The notes under the pieces are model-generated. The model did no database searches. It had not been told where the DNA came from and worked only from the letters and a program-made list of their open reading frames with translations. From NCBI RefSeq assembly GCF_900089605.1, contig NZ_LT594324.1:5518001-5582000 (forward strand): DNA of 64,000 nucleotides. The letters are read 5' to 3'. Source of the DNA: Micromonospora narathiwatensis (GTDB taxonomy: Bacteria > Actinomycetota > Actinomycetes > Mycobacteriales > Micromonosporaceae). This document shows, one piece after another, positions 52,116-60,218 of the stretch. Within the stretch, counting starts at the first letter, position 1, and the number at the start of each line of letters is the position of its first letter. Position numbers and translations under genes: made by a program.

Positions 52116-53462
52116 TCAGTGCTGGATCTGCACCCCGGCGTCCGCCAGGTCGGTGATCACCTTCAGCGACTCGCCGAAGCCGATTATCAGCACGGCGTCC
52201 GCCCCGTATGCCTTGATCTCCTTGGCGCTGGCGGAGAAGTCCACCGGCGGCGCCTGCGCGTCGGCCGGCGGCTCGTACGTGAGCAGCTTGACGCGGTCGG
52301 CACCGAAGCCGGCCCGCTCCAGCTCGGCGCGGACGTTCTCCTGGAAGCCCTGGCCGTAGGAGTCCTTCCGGGCCACGATGGCGACCTTGTGCGGCCCGTC
52401 CCGCAGGATCACGTCGGCCAACGCCCGTCCCTGGAGGCTGTCCGGCGGCGCGGTGCGGAAGTAGAGGTCCTTGTCGTCCACCGTGGTCAGCCCGGCGTCC
52501 GTGTTGGACGGGGAGAACAGGATCCGCCCGGCGGCCACCACGTCGGGCAGCACGGCCCGGGAGATGCCGGACGCGGCGGCGCCGATGATGACGTGCACAC
52601 CCTTGGCCACGTGCGAGGCCACGGTCGCCTTCGCGACCTCCGGGTTGGTGCCGTCGTCGCCGTCGATCCAGGTCACCGGCTCGCCGAGCACCCCACCGGC
52701 GGCGTTGATCTCACGGATGGCCAGCGCCGCCGCGGCCGCCAGCGGCGGGTACGCCAGCGCCAGGTCACCGGTCTTCGGCAGGAGGCCGCCGATGACCAGC
52801 GGGGCGTCGTCCGCCTTCTTCCCGCCGCGCGGCTTCCTGCCCCGGGGCGGCTCCTTGGTGCTCGCCGCCGAGTCGTCACCGGCGCCGACGAACTCGGTCT
52901 TGCCGTCGTCGATCTTCTCGTGCCCGAAGTGAAGGGTGGCGTAGCTGGCGGTGGCCGGCTCACCGGCGTCGGTGAACCCGGCCCGGTTGAGCGACACGCC
53001 CCGGTACTCGATGTCCTGGCCGGTGCGGGCGAGCCGCAGGCAGGTGGCCGGGTCCTCGCAGCGCTGTCCGCCCGTGGTCACCCCGACGATCTGCTTGGCG
53101 ATCTCGGTCGGCTCGGTGGTGCCGGCCAGTTGGGCGGCCAGCGCGCTGATCACCACCGCGTCGTACGTCTCCGCCGAGTAGAGGTAGTCGGTCAGCTTCG
53201 GGTCTACGGTGCGTAGCCGCTCCTTGAAGGTGTCGGGCAGCGGCGTGAGCGGGATGGTGCCCTTCATCCCGTTGAGAAGGCCCGCACGCTCCTTCAGCTC
53301 GACGGCGTACGCGGTCTGCATGTTGCCGTCGGTCCCATAGAGGCGCACCTGGGTGTCGGTGTTCGCCTCCTCGGGCTGGTCACTCCCACAGCCGCTGGTG
53401 GCGAGCAGGAGCGCCGCGCTGGCCACAACGATGGCCGCGCGCGACGCGCGTGATACGAGCAT
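52116..53462 (-). CDS. branched-chain-amino-acid-type substrate-binding lipoprotein, apparently circularly permuted
   Basis: A 448-residue lipoprotein with lipobox LLATSGCGSD (Cys near residue 25). Residues about 39–185 match the usual C-terminal half of LivK/PBP1-type proteins (VRLYGTDGNM, LTDYLYSAETYDAVVISALAA, TTGGQRCEDPATC, TGQDIEYRGVS). A Lys/Arg/Pro-rich linker follows (about 188–222). Residues about 223–448 match the usual N-terminal half: LVIGGLLPKTGDLALAYPPLAAA, IREINAAGGVLGEPV, VIIGAAASGISRAVLPDV, FRTAPPDSLQGRALADV. The end ITDLADAGVQIQH is where homologues continue into the segment now at the N-terminus. It binds an unknown ligand for ABC uptake or sensing; no permease is adjacent. 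Confidence 0.82.
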   Translation of the reverse strand: MLVSRASRAAIVVASAALLLATSGCGSDQPEEANTDTQVRLYGTDGNMQTAYAVELKERAGLLNGMKGTIPLTPLPDTFKERLRTVDPKLTDYLYSAETYDAVVISALAAQLAGTTEPTEIAKQIVGVTTGGQRCEDPATCLRLARTGQDIEYRGVSLNRAGFTDAGEPATASYATLHFGHEKIDDGKTEFVGAGDDSAASTKEPPRGRKPRGGKKADDAPLVIGGLLPKTGDLALAYPPLAAAAALAIREINAAGGVLGEPVTWIDGDDGTNPEVAKATVASHVAKGVHVIIGAAASGISRAVLPDVVAAGRILFSPSNTDAGLTTVDDKDLYFRTAPPDSLQGRALADVILRDGPHKVAIVARKDSYGQGFQENVRAELERAGFGADRVKLLTYEPPADAQAPPVDFSASAKEIKAYGADAVLIIGFGESLKVITDLADAGVQIQH

Positions 53463-53628
53463 GGTCGTCCTTCCTCCGGCGAAGGTCCGTTGCGCACACT
53501 AGCGTGCCGACGCGGGTCGCGGGACCGTGGATGGGCGGTCCGTCAGCAGCTTGACTACGGATATCACTCAGCGTGACGGGCGGGCTGTTTCGGGTCACCG
53601 CTTGACCTCCCGTCCTACTGTTCGGCAG

Positions 53629-54018
53629 GTGACCGACGAAGCACAGCAGACGCTGGACGACGCGACCGCCGTGCTCCACTCGGCTCTCGCCGGCGACGGG
53701 GACGCAGTGGTGGGCACCTTCGACGCGGTGGTGGACCGGGCCGGCCTGGCCGGGGCGTACGGGGTGGCATGGTGCCTGGCAGCCACCATGGTCGGCGACG
53801 ACGCCCCGCTCGGCGGCTGCGCGCTGGACTTCCCCGACATCGACCAGGCCGACTACGACACCCGCTGGGTGGCCCGCTTCGTCAGCGCGTACGCCAACGA
53901 CGACGCCGACACCGGGGAGGCGCTCTTCGGGGCCGCGGCGGCCGACGGGCTGCTGCCCGACTGCCTGCTCACCCTCGCCGGGTCGACGGTGGCGACGCTG
54001 CGCAGCCGGGCAGGCTGA
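53629..54018 (+). CDS. hypothetical protein
   Basis: A 129-residue soluble helical protein: LDDATAVLHSALAGDGDAVVGTFDAVVDRAGLAGAYGVAWCLAATMVGDDAP, then a region with ARFVSAYANDDADTGEALFGAAAADG. No known domain is recognised. GTG 53629 is the start. It is preceded by a 166-nt gap with the lipoprotein promoter on the other strand. It is followed after 36 nt by the DUF2786 gene. Confidence 0.68.
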   Translation: MTDEAQQTLDDATAVLHSALAGDGDAVVGTFDAVVDRAGLAGAYGVAWCLAATMVGDDAPLGGCALDFPDIDQADYDTRWVARFVSAYANDDADTGEALFGAAAADGLLPDCLLTLAGSTVATLRSRAG

Positions 54019-54054
54019 CCGCTCGACGGATCCGGGCTGTGGTAGCTCTGGAGC

Positions 54055-54762
54055 ATGTCCGAGGCGATGCTGAGCAAGGTCCGCAAGCTGCTCGCCCAGG
54101 CCGAGGACCCGGCCTGCACCCCCGCCGAGTCGGCGGCCTTCATGGCGAAGGCGACCGAGCTGATCGCCCGCTACGGCGTCGACCGCGCGCTGCTGGCCGC
54201 CCGGGAGCCGGCCACCGACCCGGTCGGCGACCGGGTGGTCGAGGTGGTCGCCCCGTACGCCCGGGACAAGGCCGGCCTGCTCGCGGCGGTCGCCGATCCG
54301 TTGCGCTGCCGATGCGTACGCCGCCGGCAGGGCAGCGGCTTCGCGATGCACCTGTTCGGCTTCGCCAGCGACCTGGAACGGGTCGAGATGCTGTTCACCT
54401 CATTGCTGGTGCAGGCCGCGCACGGGCTGGCCGGTGCGCCCGTACCGGCCGGGGAGAATCCGGCCGCGTTCCGTCGTAGCTGGCTGGCCGGTTTCGCCCA
54501 CACCGTGGCGGAGCGGCTGCGCGCGGCCGAGGCCGAGGCGGTCGCCGGAGCCGGCGTACCCTCGACGGCGCTGGTGCTGGCCGACCGCTCCGACCGGGTC
54601 CAGCACCGGCTCGCCGAGGTGTATCCGCGGCTGCGTACCGCGCCGCCCCGCCGGCTCGCCGGCACCGGCTTCGGCTCCGGGGTGGCGGCGGGGCGCCGGG
54701 CCCACCTGGGCGGCACCGGCGTGACCGGGCGCGGCGCCGCGGGGCGGGGCATCGGGCGATGA
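54055..54762 (+). CDS. DUF2786 domain-containing protein
   Basis: A 235-residue protein. The N-terminal MLSKVRKLLAQAEDPACTPAESAAFMAKATELIARYGVD is the DUF2786 helix pair (KIRKLLxLAxxxTxxEAxxAxxKAxxLMxxYxI). The middle (FAMHLFGFASDLERVEMLFTSLLVQA) is conserved with it. The C-terminus is Gly/Arg-rich. The family is of unknown function. The start is ATG 54055. Confidence 0.85.
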   Translation: MSEAMLSKVRKLLAQAEDPACTPAESAAFMAKATELIARYGVDRALLAAREPATDPVGDRVVEVVAPYARDKAGLLAAVADPLRCRCVRRRQGSGFAMHLFGFASDLERVEMLFTSLLVQAAHGLAGAPVPAGENPAAFRRSWLAGFAHTVAERLRAAEAEAVAGAGVPSTALVLADRSDRVQHRLAEVYPRLRTAPPRRLAGTGFGSGVAAGRRAHLGGTGVTGRGAAGRGIGR

Positions 54763-54841
54763 CCCTTCCATCCCTTGGTGAGACCGGTCAGGTCGCGCTG
54801 TGGCTGTGGCCGCGACGAGGTATCTCCGCACACACGCTTTG

Positions 54842-54905
54842 GAGCTGATATCACGAACGCATCGCTGGTATCGCTGTCCGCCTGATTCGTTTGCGATATC
54901 AGCTC
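54842..54905. repeat. inverted repeat in a gene-free stretch
   Basis: GAGCTGATATC and GATATCAGCTC are perfect 11-bp arms 42 nt apart, with extra partial pairing inside. Another TGATATC lies near 54929. The 218-nt gap (54763–54980) is markedly AT-richer than the genes and holds no supported gene. Confidence 0.55.
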
Positions 54906-54980
54906 GAAAGGCAGTTTTGAGTTGTCCTGATATCCGAGGACATCGGCCCGCCGGGCAGGCGATCGCCGATGCGTCGCAGG

Positions 54981-55496
54981 TCAGGAACCGCTGCGGGCGA
55001 CCGTGGCGAGATAGCGGCAGAGGAGTTCGTGCCAGCCAGCGGTGAGCGCCTTGCGGTAGCCCTCGGCGGCCGCGCCGTGCCGGTCGAAATACCGGTGCTC
55101 GACCTCGACCCGGGTGCGCTCCGGCCCCTCGGGCAGAAAGAGCACCTCCACCTCGCTGGCCCGCGCCGGGTCCGGCACCGGCACCCGGTCCGGCCCGAGC
55201 TGCCAACTGAAGACGAGCCGGCGCGGCGGGTCCCAGGTCAGCACCCGGCCCCAGTCGCCGCGGAAGCCGTACGGGCCGATCTCGTAGAGCATGCCGCCGG
55301 CCCGGGGCTCGACCCCCAGCTCGGCCAGCGCCGCCGGCCCGGACCAGGTGTATTCGCGTACCCACCAGTCGGCCAGGGACCCGGTGAAGACCGCGAACGC
55401 GCGCTCGGCGGAGGCAGGGGCGAAGAGTTTGCTACGGACGGAGAAGCGGTCGAATTCCTGGCTGACCTCATCCGGATCAGCCATCTCCTGTCCCAT
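54981..55496 (-). CDS. SRPBCC (AHSA1-like) domain protein
   Basis: A 171-residue START-like lipid/ligand-binding fold: RSKLFAPASAERAFAVFTGSLADWWVREYTW at the start, YGFRGDWGRVLTWDPPRRLVFSWQLGPD, then EVEVLFLPEGPERTRVEVEHRYFDRHG and GWHELLCRYL. This is the AHSA1/SRPBCC family. It has no catalytic residues and the ligand is unknown. Its stop is just after the AT-rich inverted-repeat region. Confidence 0.87.
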   Translation of the reverse strand: MGQEMADPDEVSQEFDRFSVRSKLFAPASAERAFAVFTGSLADWWVREYTWSGPAALAELGVEPRAGGMLYEIGPYGFRGDWGRVLTWDPPRRLVFSWQLGPDRVPVPDPARASEVEVLFLPEGPERTRVEVEHRYFDRHGAAAEGYRKALTAGWHELLCRYLATVARSGS

Positions 55497-55609
55497 AGGC
55501 CCGGACCATACCGGCTGCTGCCTCGCTGTGCAGCTTGGCGAACGTCTGTATTCCGGCAGCGGGAATGGGAGTTTCCGACACCCTTGGCCAGGTGAATTGG
55601 GGCGAATGC

Positions 55610-55646
55610 AACAGCGCCGACCGGCGTTTCCGCTGGTCGGCGCTGT
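55610..55646. terminator. hairpin after the tRNA cluster
   Basis: ACAGCGCCGACC and its exact complement form a 12-bp stem with a 13-nt loop, 21 nt beyond the 3' end of tRNA-Phe on the minus strand. Confidence 0.7.
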
Positions 55647-55667
55647 TTAGCCCGGCGAAAGGCTATG

Positions 55668-55741
55668 TGGCCAGGGGCGGGGTCGAACCGCCGACCTTCC
55701 GATTTTCAGTCGGACGCTCGTACCAACTGAGCTACCTGGCC
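55668..55741 (-). tRNA. tRNA-Phe (GAA)
   Basis: A 74-nt cloverleaf with acceptor stem GGCCAGG paired to CCTGGCC. The anticodon loop CTGAAAA gives anticodon GAA (Phe). The T-arm is GGCGG-TTCGACC-CCGCC. CCA is not encoded. It is last of three tRNAs on this strand. Confidence 0.96.
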
Positions 55742-55814
55742 GTGGTGCTCGGCTCATGCTACCGCATGGGCCGATACGCAGAACGCCGCGCATGCTGCGC
55801 GGCGTCAGCGCTTG

Positions 55815-55888
55815 CGGTCCTGACGGGACTTGAACCCGCGACCTCCGCCTTGACAGGGCGGCGAGCACTCCAACTGCTCCACAGGACC
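55815..55888 (-). tRNA. tRNA-Asp (GTC)
   Basis: A 74-nt cloverleaf with acceptor GGTCCTG paired to CAGGACC. The anticodon loop CTGTCAA gives GTC (Asp). The T-arm is CGGG-TTCAAGT-CCCG. CCA is not encoded. Confidence 0.96.
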
Positions 55889-55921
55889 TTGCTGATGTTG
55901 CATCCGGCGCGAGCCGGACCG

Positions 55922-55994
55922 TGCCCCCAACGGGATTCGAACCCGTGCTACCGCCTTGAAAGGGCGGCGTCCTGGGCCGCTAGACGATGAGGGC
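55922..55994 (-). tRNA. tRNA-Glu (TTC)
   Basis: A 73-nt cloverleaf with acceptor GCCCTCA paired to TGGGGGC (one G-U pair). The anticodon loop CTTTCAA gives TTC (Glu). CCA is not encoded. It is first of the Glu–Asp–Phe set, a cluster common in actinobacteria; the promoter should lie in 55995–56147. Confidence 0.96.
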
Positions 55995-56147
55995 GGCCCC
56001 GCCATCATTGCACATCGCAACTTCAGACGGACTTGCTCCCATCCGGCCCCGCCGGAGGCATGAGAAGCATATGTCATGCCCCGGCGGTCAACCAAACCGG
56101 TATCCCCCTGCCTGCGTCGGCTGGCGAAACCGCAGGTCACGGCCGGG

Positions 56148-56942
56148 TCAGCGGAGCCGGGTGATGCCGTACCGCTTCTTCAGGTCGGGAATCACCTGCC
56201 GGCAGGCGGCCATGGTCTGGCTCCGGTCGCCGCCCCCGTCGTGCATCAGCACGATCGAGCCGGGGCGGGCCGCCGCCTCCACCCGTTTGGCGATCGTCTT
56301 CGCGGTCGGATGGTTCCAGTCCTGCGGGTCGACGGTCCAGTGCAGCGGGCGCATGCCGAGCTTGCGCGCCACCGCCACCTCCTCCGCCGTCCACCGGCCA
56401 CCGGGCTGGCGGAACCAGGTGATCTCGGCGTCCGGTACGGCGTCCCGAATCACCCGGTTCGTCCGGACCAGGTCGGCCTTGATCTCCGACACCGGTCGCC
56501 GGCCGAGGTCCAGGTCGTGCCGCCAGCTGTGGTTGCAGAGCTGGTGACCCTCCCGAACGATCCGCTCCACCAGTTCCGGGTAGCGCTTGGCCTGCTGGCC
56601 GATCAGGCAGAACGTCGCGGTGACGTGGGCCGCCCGCAACTGGTTGAGAATCTGGGGCGTCCACCGCGGATCCGGCCCGTCGTCGAAGGTCAGCGCCACC
56701 GCGTCGTCGTCGCTGCGCCGGTGCAGCCCGGCGGGAAGGTTCTTCGGCAGCGGACGCAGCTTCGGTTTCGGCGGGGTGGTGCGGCTGGGCCGCGGGGTGG
56801 GCGTCGGTGTCGGCACCGGGGTGGGTGAGGCGGAGGTGGGTGGACCCGCCGCCGGGGGTGGGGTCTTGCCGGGTCCGCCACAGCCGGTGAGGAACAACAC
56901 CAGGCCCAGGGCGAGCGCCAGCACGGCGCGTGATCGCATCAT
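56148..56942 (-). CDS. polysaccharide deacetylase lipoprotein
   Basis: A 264-residue NodB-fold enzyme. The lipobox is LFLTGCGG (Cys near 21), followed by a Pro/Thr-rich linker (about 25–65). Catalytic motifs are ALTFDDGPDPRW with the metal Asp pair, NHSWRHDL (H-x3-H metal site), WFRQPGGRW, DPQDWNHP and LMHDGGG. It removes N-acetyl groups from cell-wall or chitin-type sugars outside the membrane. Start ATG 56942, or the next ATG 56939, with GGGAG upstream. Confidence 0.92.
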   Translation of the reverse strand: MMRSRAVLALALGLVLFLTGCGGPGKTPPPAAGPPTSASPTPVPTPTPTPRPSRTTPPKPKLRPLPKNLPAGLHRRSDDDAVALTFDDGPDPRWTPQILNQLRAAHVTATFCLIGQQAKRYPELVERIVREGHQLCNHSWRHDLDLGRRPVSEIKADLVRTNRVIRDAVPDAEITWFRQPGGRWTAEEVAVARKLGMRPLHWTVDPQDWNHPTAKTIAKRVEAAARPGSIVLMHDGGGDRSQTMAACRQVIPDLKKRYGITRLR

Positions 56943-57013
56943 CGCTCCCGAGAGGGGTCGGGGTATGCGGACTTCCGACCGTAGTGGACGCGGCTCGGAA
57001 GCACGAGAGGTGG

Positions 57014-57961
57014 TCAGGCCGTCGTCGACCGGTCCTGCGAATCGCGTACGGCCGTCGCCAGCGCGACCGCCTCGGCCAGGTCCATCGGCCGGACCACGCC
57101 GGCCGGCAGCGCGTCGGCCCGCCAGCCCGGCCCGGCGGCGAGCACCAGCAGCGGCCGACGGGGGGTGGCGAGCAGCGCGGTGAGCTGATCCGGGTCGGCG
57201 GTCGCCCCGGTGTGGGACCAGAGTACGACGGCCGTCGGCCCGGTCCGGGCGACCGCCTCGACCAGGGCCGGCACCGGCACCCGCGCGCCCAGCATGCGGT
57301 AGCCCACTCCCGCCTCGGCGAGGGCGGCGCCGAGCGCCTCCAACGGCAGCGTGTGCTGCTCCTCGTCGGCGCAGGAGAGCAGGATCCGGGCCGGCCCGGC
57401 GGCCGGGCGCGCCCGGGCCACCGTGGCGAACGCCTCGGACACGCACCGGGACAGCAGATGTTCCACCTCGATCAGCCGGCCGGTGGCGGCGTGCCGGTCG
57501 CCGATGCCGGCGAGCACCGGCCGGAGCAGGATGTCCCAGGTCGTCACCACACCGTCGGCGGCGAGGGCGTGCGCGATCGTCTCACCGATGGCCACCGAGT
57601 CCAGCCGCATCGCGGCGCGGGCCAGCCCACGGGCTACCGGTCCGGCCCGGCCGACCGGGATGGCCGTCCCGCCGCCGGCCCGGGTGACGCCCGGCGGGGT
57701 CGCCCGGCCGAGACGCTCGGGTGCGGCCAGCACCGGCGCCCGCCGGGCCCAGCGGGCGGCCTCCGCCGGGCTCACCCCGTCCGCGGTGAGCCGCCGCATG
57801 ATCTCCAGCCGCGAGAGGTCGGTCGAGGTGTAGCGCCGGTGGTGTCCCGGTACGTGCTCGCTGGGCCCGAGACCGTAGCGCTGGTGCCAGGTACGCAGCG
57901 TGGTGACCGCGACACCCAGCGTCCGTGCGACGGCACCCGCGCTCAGCGCCTCATCGGCCAC
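57014..57961 (-). CDS. MerR-family regulator with B12-binding domain (LitR/CarH-like)
   Basis: A 315-residue regulator. The N-terminal MerR helix-turn-helix is LSAGAVARTLGVAVTTLRTWHQRYGLGPSEHVPGHHRRYTSTDLSRLEIMRRL. The middle is a four-helix segment with IEVEHLLSRCVSEAF. The C-terminal cobalamin-binding Rossmann-like part carries SCADEEQHTLPLEALGAALAEAGVGYRMLGARVPVPALVEAV, with the likely lower-ligand His. This layout is that of the CarH/LitR light sensors using adenosylcobalamin to repress carotenoid genes in the dark. Its GTG start overlaps the idi end by 11 nt, placing it in the crtI–idi operon. Confidence 0.85.
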   Translation of the reverse strand: MADEALSAGAVARTLGVAVTTLRTWHQRYGLGPSEHVPGHHRRYTSTDLSRLEIMRRLTADGVSPAEAARWARRAPVLAAPERLGRATPPGVTRAGGGTAIPVGRAGPVARGLARAAMRLDSVAIGETIAHALAADGVVTTWDILLRPVLAGIGDRHAATGRLIEVEHLLSRCVSEAFATVARARPAAGPARILLSCADEEQHTLPLEALGAALAEAGVGYRMLGARVPVPALVEAVARTGPTAVVLWSHTGATADPDQLTALLATPRRPLLVLAAGPGWRADALPAGVVRPMDLAEAVALATAVRDSQDRSTTA

Positions 57962-58574
57962 CCGACCGCTCCGGTGCCTCGTCGACCGGCACACCGGCCG
58001 GGCCCGCGCCGGACGAGCCCGCCCCGCCGGCGGCGGGACGTGCCGGACGCAGCAGTTGCCGCACCACCCCGCCCAGCCAGGGCGCGTACGCCTCGGGGGT
58101 GGCGTCGAGGTCGGCGGCCAGTTCGTGCGGGTCGACCCAGCGCAGGGTGGCGACCTCGGCCGGGTCGGGCCGGGTGGGCAGGTCGGCCGGCACGTCGGCG
58201 CGCAGCACGTGGTCGTACTCGAACTCGACGCGGCCGGTGGCCGGGTCCTCGGCGTGGTAGAGGTGCACCCCGACCTCGGTGAGGTCGACGGGGGCGACGC
58301 CCAACTCCTCGGCCAGCCGGCGGTTGGCGGCCTCGGCCAGTGGCTGGCCCGGCAGCGGGTGGCCGCAGCAGGAGTTGGCCCAACGCAGCGGGAAGCGGGT
58401 CTTCACGGCGGCCCGCTGCTGGAGCAGGATCCGCCCGTCCGGGTCGACCAGCAGCACCGAGAACGCGCGGTGCAGCCGGCCCGGCGGCTGGTGGGCGGCG
58501 GCCACCGTGTCCTCGCCGAGCGCGTGCCCGGCGCCGTCGACCAGTTCGACCAGGTGTCCTTCGCGGGAGGTCAC
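57951..58574 (-). CDS. idi: isopentenyl-diphosphate delta-isomerase (type 1)
   Basis: A 207-residue NUDIX-fold isomerase interconverting IPP and DMAPP. WANSCCGHP holds the catalytic Cys (residue 70) and EFEYDHVL the catalytic Glu; REAANRRLAEELG-like EAANRRLAEELGV is the NUDIX-type helix. The C-terminal 30 residues are an Ala/Gly-rich tail. GTG 58574 lies 28 nt after the crtI stop. It provides the DMAPP primer for carotenoid chains. Confidence 0.95.
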   Translation of the reverse strand: MTSREGHLVELVDGAGHALGEDTVAAAHQPPGRLHRAFSVLLVDPDGRILLQQRAAVKTRFPLRWANSCCGHPLPGQPLAEAANRRLAEELGVAPVDLTEVGVHLYHAEDPATGRVEFEYDHVLRADVPADLPTRPDPAEVATLRWVDPHELAADLDATPEAYAPWLGGVVRQLLRPARPAAGGAGSSGAGPAGVPVDEAPERSGGR

Positions 58575-58602
58575 GGTGCCCGCCTTTCGTTCGAGAACGC
58601 GC

Positions 58603-60084
58603 TCACCGACCGGCTCCGGTGATCCGCGAGGCGGCCAGCTTGCCGCTGATCAACACCATCGGTACGCCCACCCCGGGCTGCGTGCCGGAGCCGACGAAGA
58701 CCACGTTGCCGAGCGCCCGGTGCAGGTTCGACGGGCGGAACGGCCCGGTCTGGAAGAGGCTGTGCGCGGCGGCGAACGGGGTACCGGCGGCCATGCCCTG
58801 TTCCGCCCAGTCGGCCGGGGTGACCGTGCGCAGCACCTCGACGCCGTCGCCGAAGCCGACGTAGCCCCGCTCCTCCAGCGTCTCGACGAGCTGGTCGGCG
58901 TAGCGGCGGGTCAGGTCGCCCCGCCAGGGCAGCGCGGCCCGGTCGAGGTTCGGCACCGGGGCGAGCACGTAGTAGGTGTGCCGCCCGGCGGGGGCCACCG
59001 CGGGGTCGGTCCGGCTCGGGTTCGTCACCAGCAGCGACGGGTCGCTCATCAGCTCGCCTCGCCGGATCACCTGGTCGAACGTGCCGCGCCAGGACCGGCC
59101 GAAGTGGATGTTGTGGTGCGCGATCCGGGTGTAGCCCTGCGTCGACCCGACGTGCAGCACCACGCAGGAGGGCGAGTGGGTGAGTCGGCGCTGCCGCCCG
59201 GCGGGCAGCAGGTCGCGGTAGGCGACCGGCAGGTCCGGGTTGAGCACCACGACGTCCGCGGGGACGAACTCGCCGTCGGCGGTCAGCACGCCGGTGGCCC
59301 GGCCGTTGACCGTCTCGACCCGGGTCACCGTGGTGCCGTACCGGAGCTGCACGCCGTGCTTCTCCGCCGCGCCGGCCATCGCCCGGGAGACCGCGTGGAC
59401 GCCGCCGCGTGGGAAGCACACCCCGGCCACCGAGTCGAGGTACGCGATGACCGCGTAGATGGCCAGCGCGTCGTGCGGCGCGAGGCCGGCGTACATGGCC
59501 TGGAAGGAGAAGATCCGCTGGGTACGCGGGTCCCGGAAGAACTGGTTGATCTTCGTCTGGAGTCGCCGGAACGCCCCGCTGGCCAGCAGCCGCACCAGGT
59601 TGGCGGTGAGCAGGTCGGTCGGCGCGTCCAGGTTGCGTTCGATGAAGTCGGCCCGCTCCCACCGCCACAGGTCGCGGGCGTAGTCGACGAACCGCAGGTA
59701 GCCGTCGGCCTCGCGAGGGCCGCAGACCCGGGCGATCTCGGCCGCCATCCGGGTGGTGTCCGTGATCACGTCCAGCGTCGACCCGTCCGGGTAGTACGCC
59801 CGGTACGCCGGGTCCAGCGGGGTCAGGTCAAGCCAGTCGGTCAGCTCCTCGCCGACCGCGCCGAGTGCCTCGGCGATCAGGTCGGGCATGGTGAGCACGG
59901 TGGGTCCGGTGTCGAACTCGTACCCGTCGACGCTGAGTCGGCCGGCCCGGCCGCCCGGCACCGCCTCCCGTTCCAGGACGGTCACCTGCCGGCCGCTGCC
60001 GGCCAGGTGCAGTGCGCACGCCAACCCGCCCAGGCCGGCGCCGACGACGACCACCCGGTCCGTGCGTCCGGTCACGATCCGCAC
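58603..60084 (-). CDS. crtI: phytoene desaturase
   Basis: A 493-residue FAD enzyme desaturating phytoene towards lycopene. VVVVGAGLGGLACALHLAGSGRQVTVLE is the FAD fold, EAVPGGRAGRL and FDTGPTVLTMP follow as in CrtI, with a C-terminal FVGSGTQPGVGVPMVLISGKLAA. GTG 60084 has GGGAGG 8 nt upstream. It is divergent from crtB; the 134-nt region between holds the shared promoter zone. Other crt genes (crtE, cyclase) are not in the window. Confidence 0.95.
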   Translation of the reverse strand: MRIVTGRTDRVVVVGAGLGGLACALHLAGSGRQVTVLEREAVPGGRAGRLSVDGYEFDTGPTVLTMPDLIAEALGAVGEELTDWLDLTPLDPAYRAYYPDGSTLDVITDTTRMAAEIARVCGPREADGYLRFVDYARDLWRWERADFIERNLDAPTDLLTANLVRLLASGAFRRLQTKINQFFRDPRTQRIFSFQAMYAGLAPHDALAIYAVIAYLDSVAGVCFPRGGVHAVSRAMAGAAEKHGVQLRYGTTVTRVETVNGRATGVLTADGEFVPADVVVLNPDLPVAYRDLLPAGRQRRLTHSPSCVVLHVGSTQGYTRIAHHNIHFGRSWRGTFDQVIRRGELMSDPSLLVTNPSRTDPAVAPAGRHTYYVLAPVPNLDRAALPWRGDLTRRYADQLVETLEERGYVGFGDGVEVLRTVTPADWAEQGMAAGTPFAAAHSLFQTGPFRPSNLHRALGNVVFVGSGTQPGVGVPMVLISGKLAASRITGAGR

Positions 60085-60161
60085 GGGACCACCTCCCTCA
60101 AAACGGCCCGCGCGACACGGAGCACATCAGCCGTGACCGCGCGTTGGCCATGGGGGCGAGC

Positions 60162-60200
60162 GTACCCTAAGGTTACGAGTTGCGTCGATTTATGCGTCGA
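60162..60200. promoter_or_regulatory. repeat elements between divergent crtI and crtB
   Basis: An imperfect dyad GTACCC-TAA-GGTTAC (60162–60176) is followed by two direct repeats TGCGTCGA at 60181 and 60193 (12-bp period). They lie between the crtI and crtB starts and are candidates for the site of the B12-binding MerR regulator. Confidence 0.5.
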
Positions 60201-60218
60201 ATCTGGGGGGTGGGTCGG

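Noticed and set aside
55647..55990. Short open frames over the tRNA cluster
   Set aside because: They overlap three tRNAs with full cloverleaf structures.
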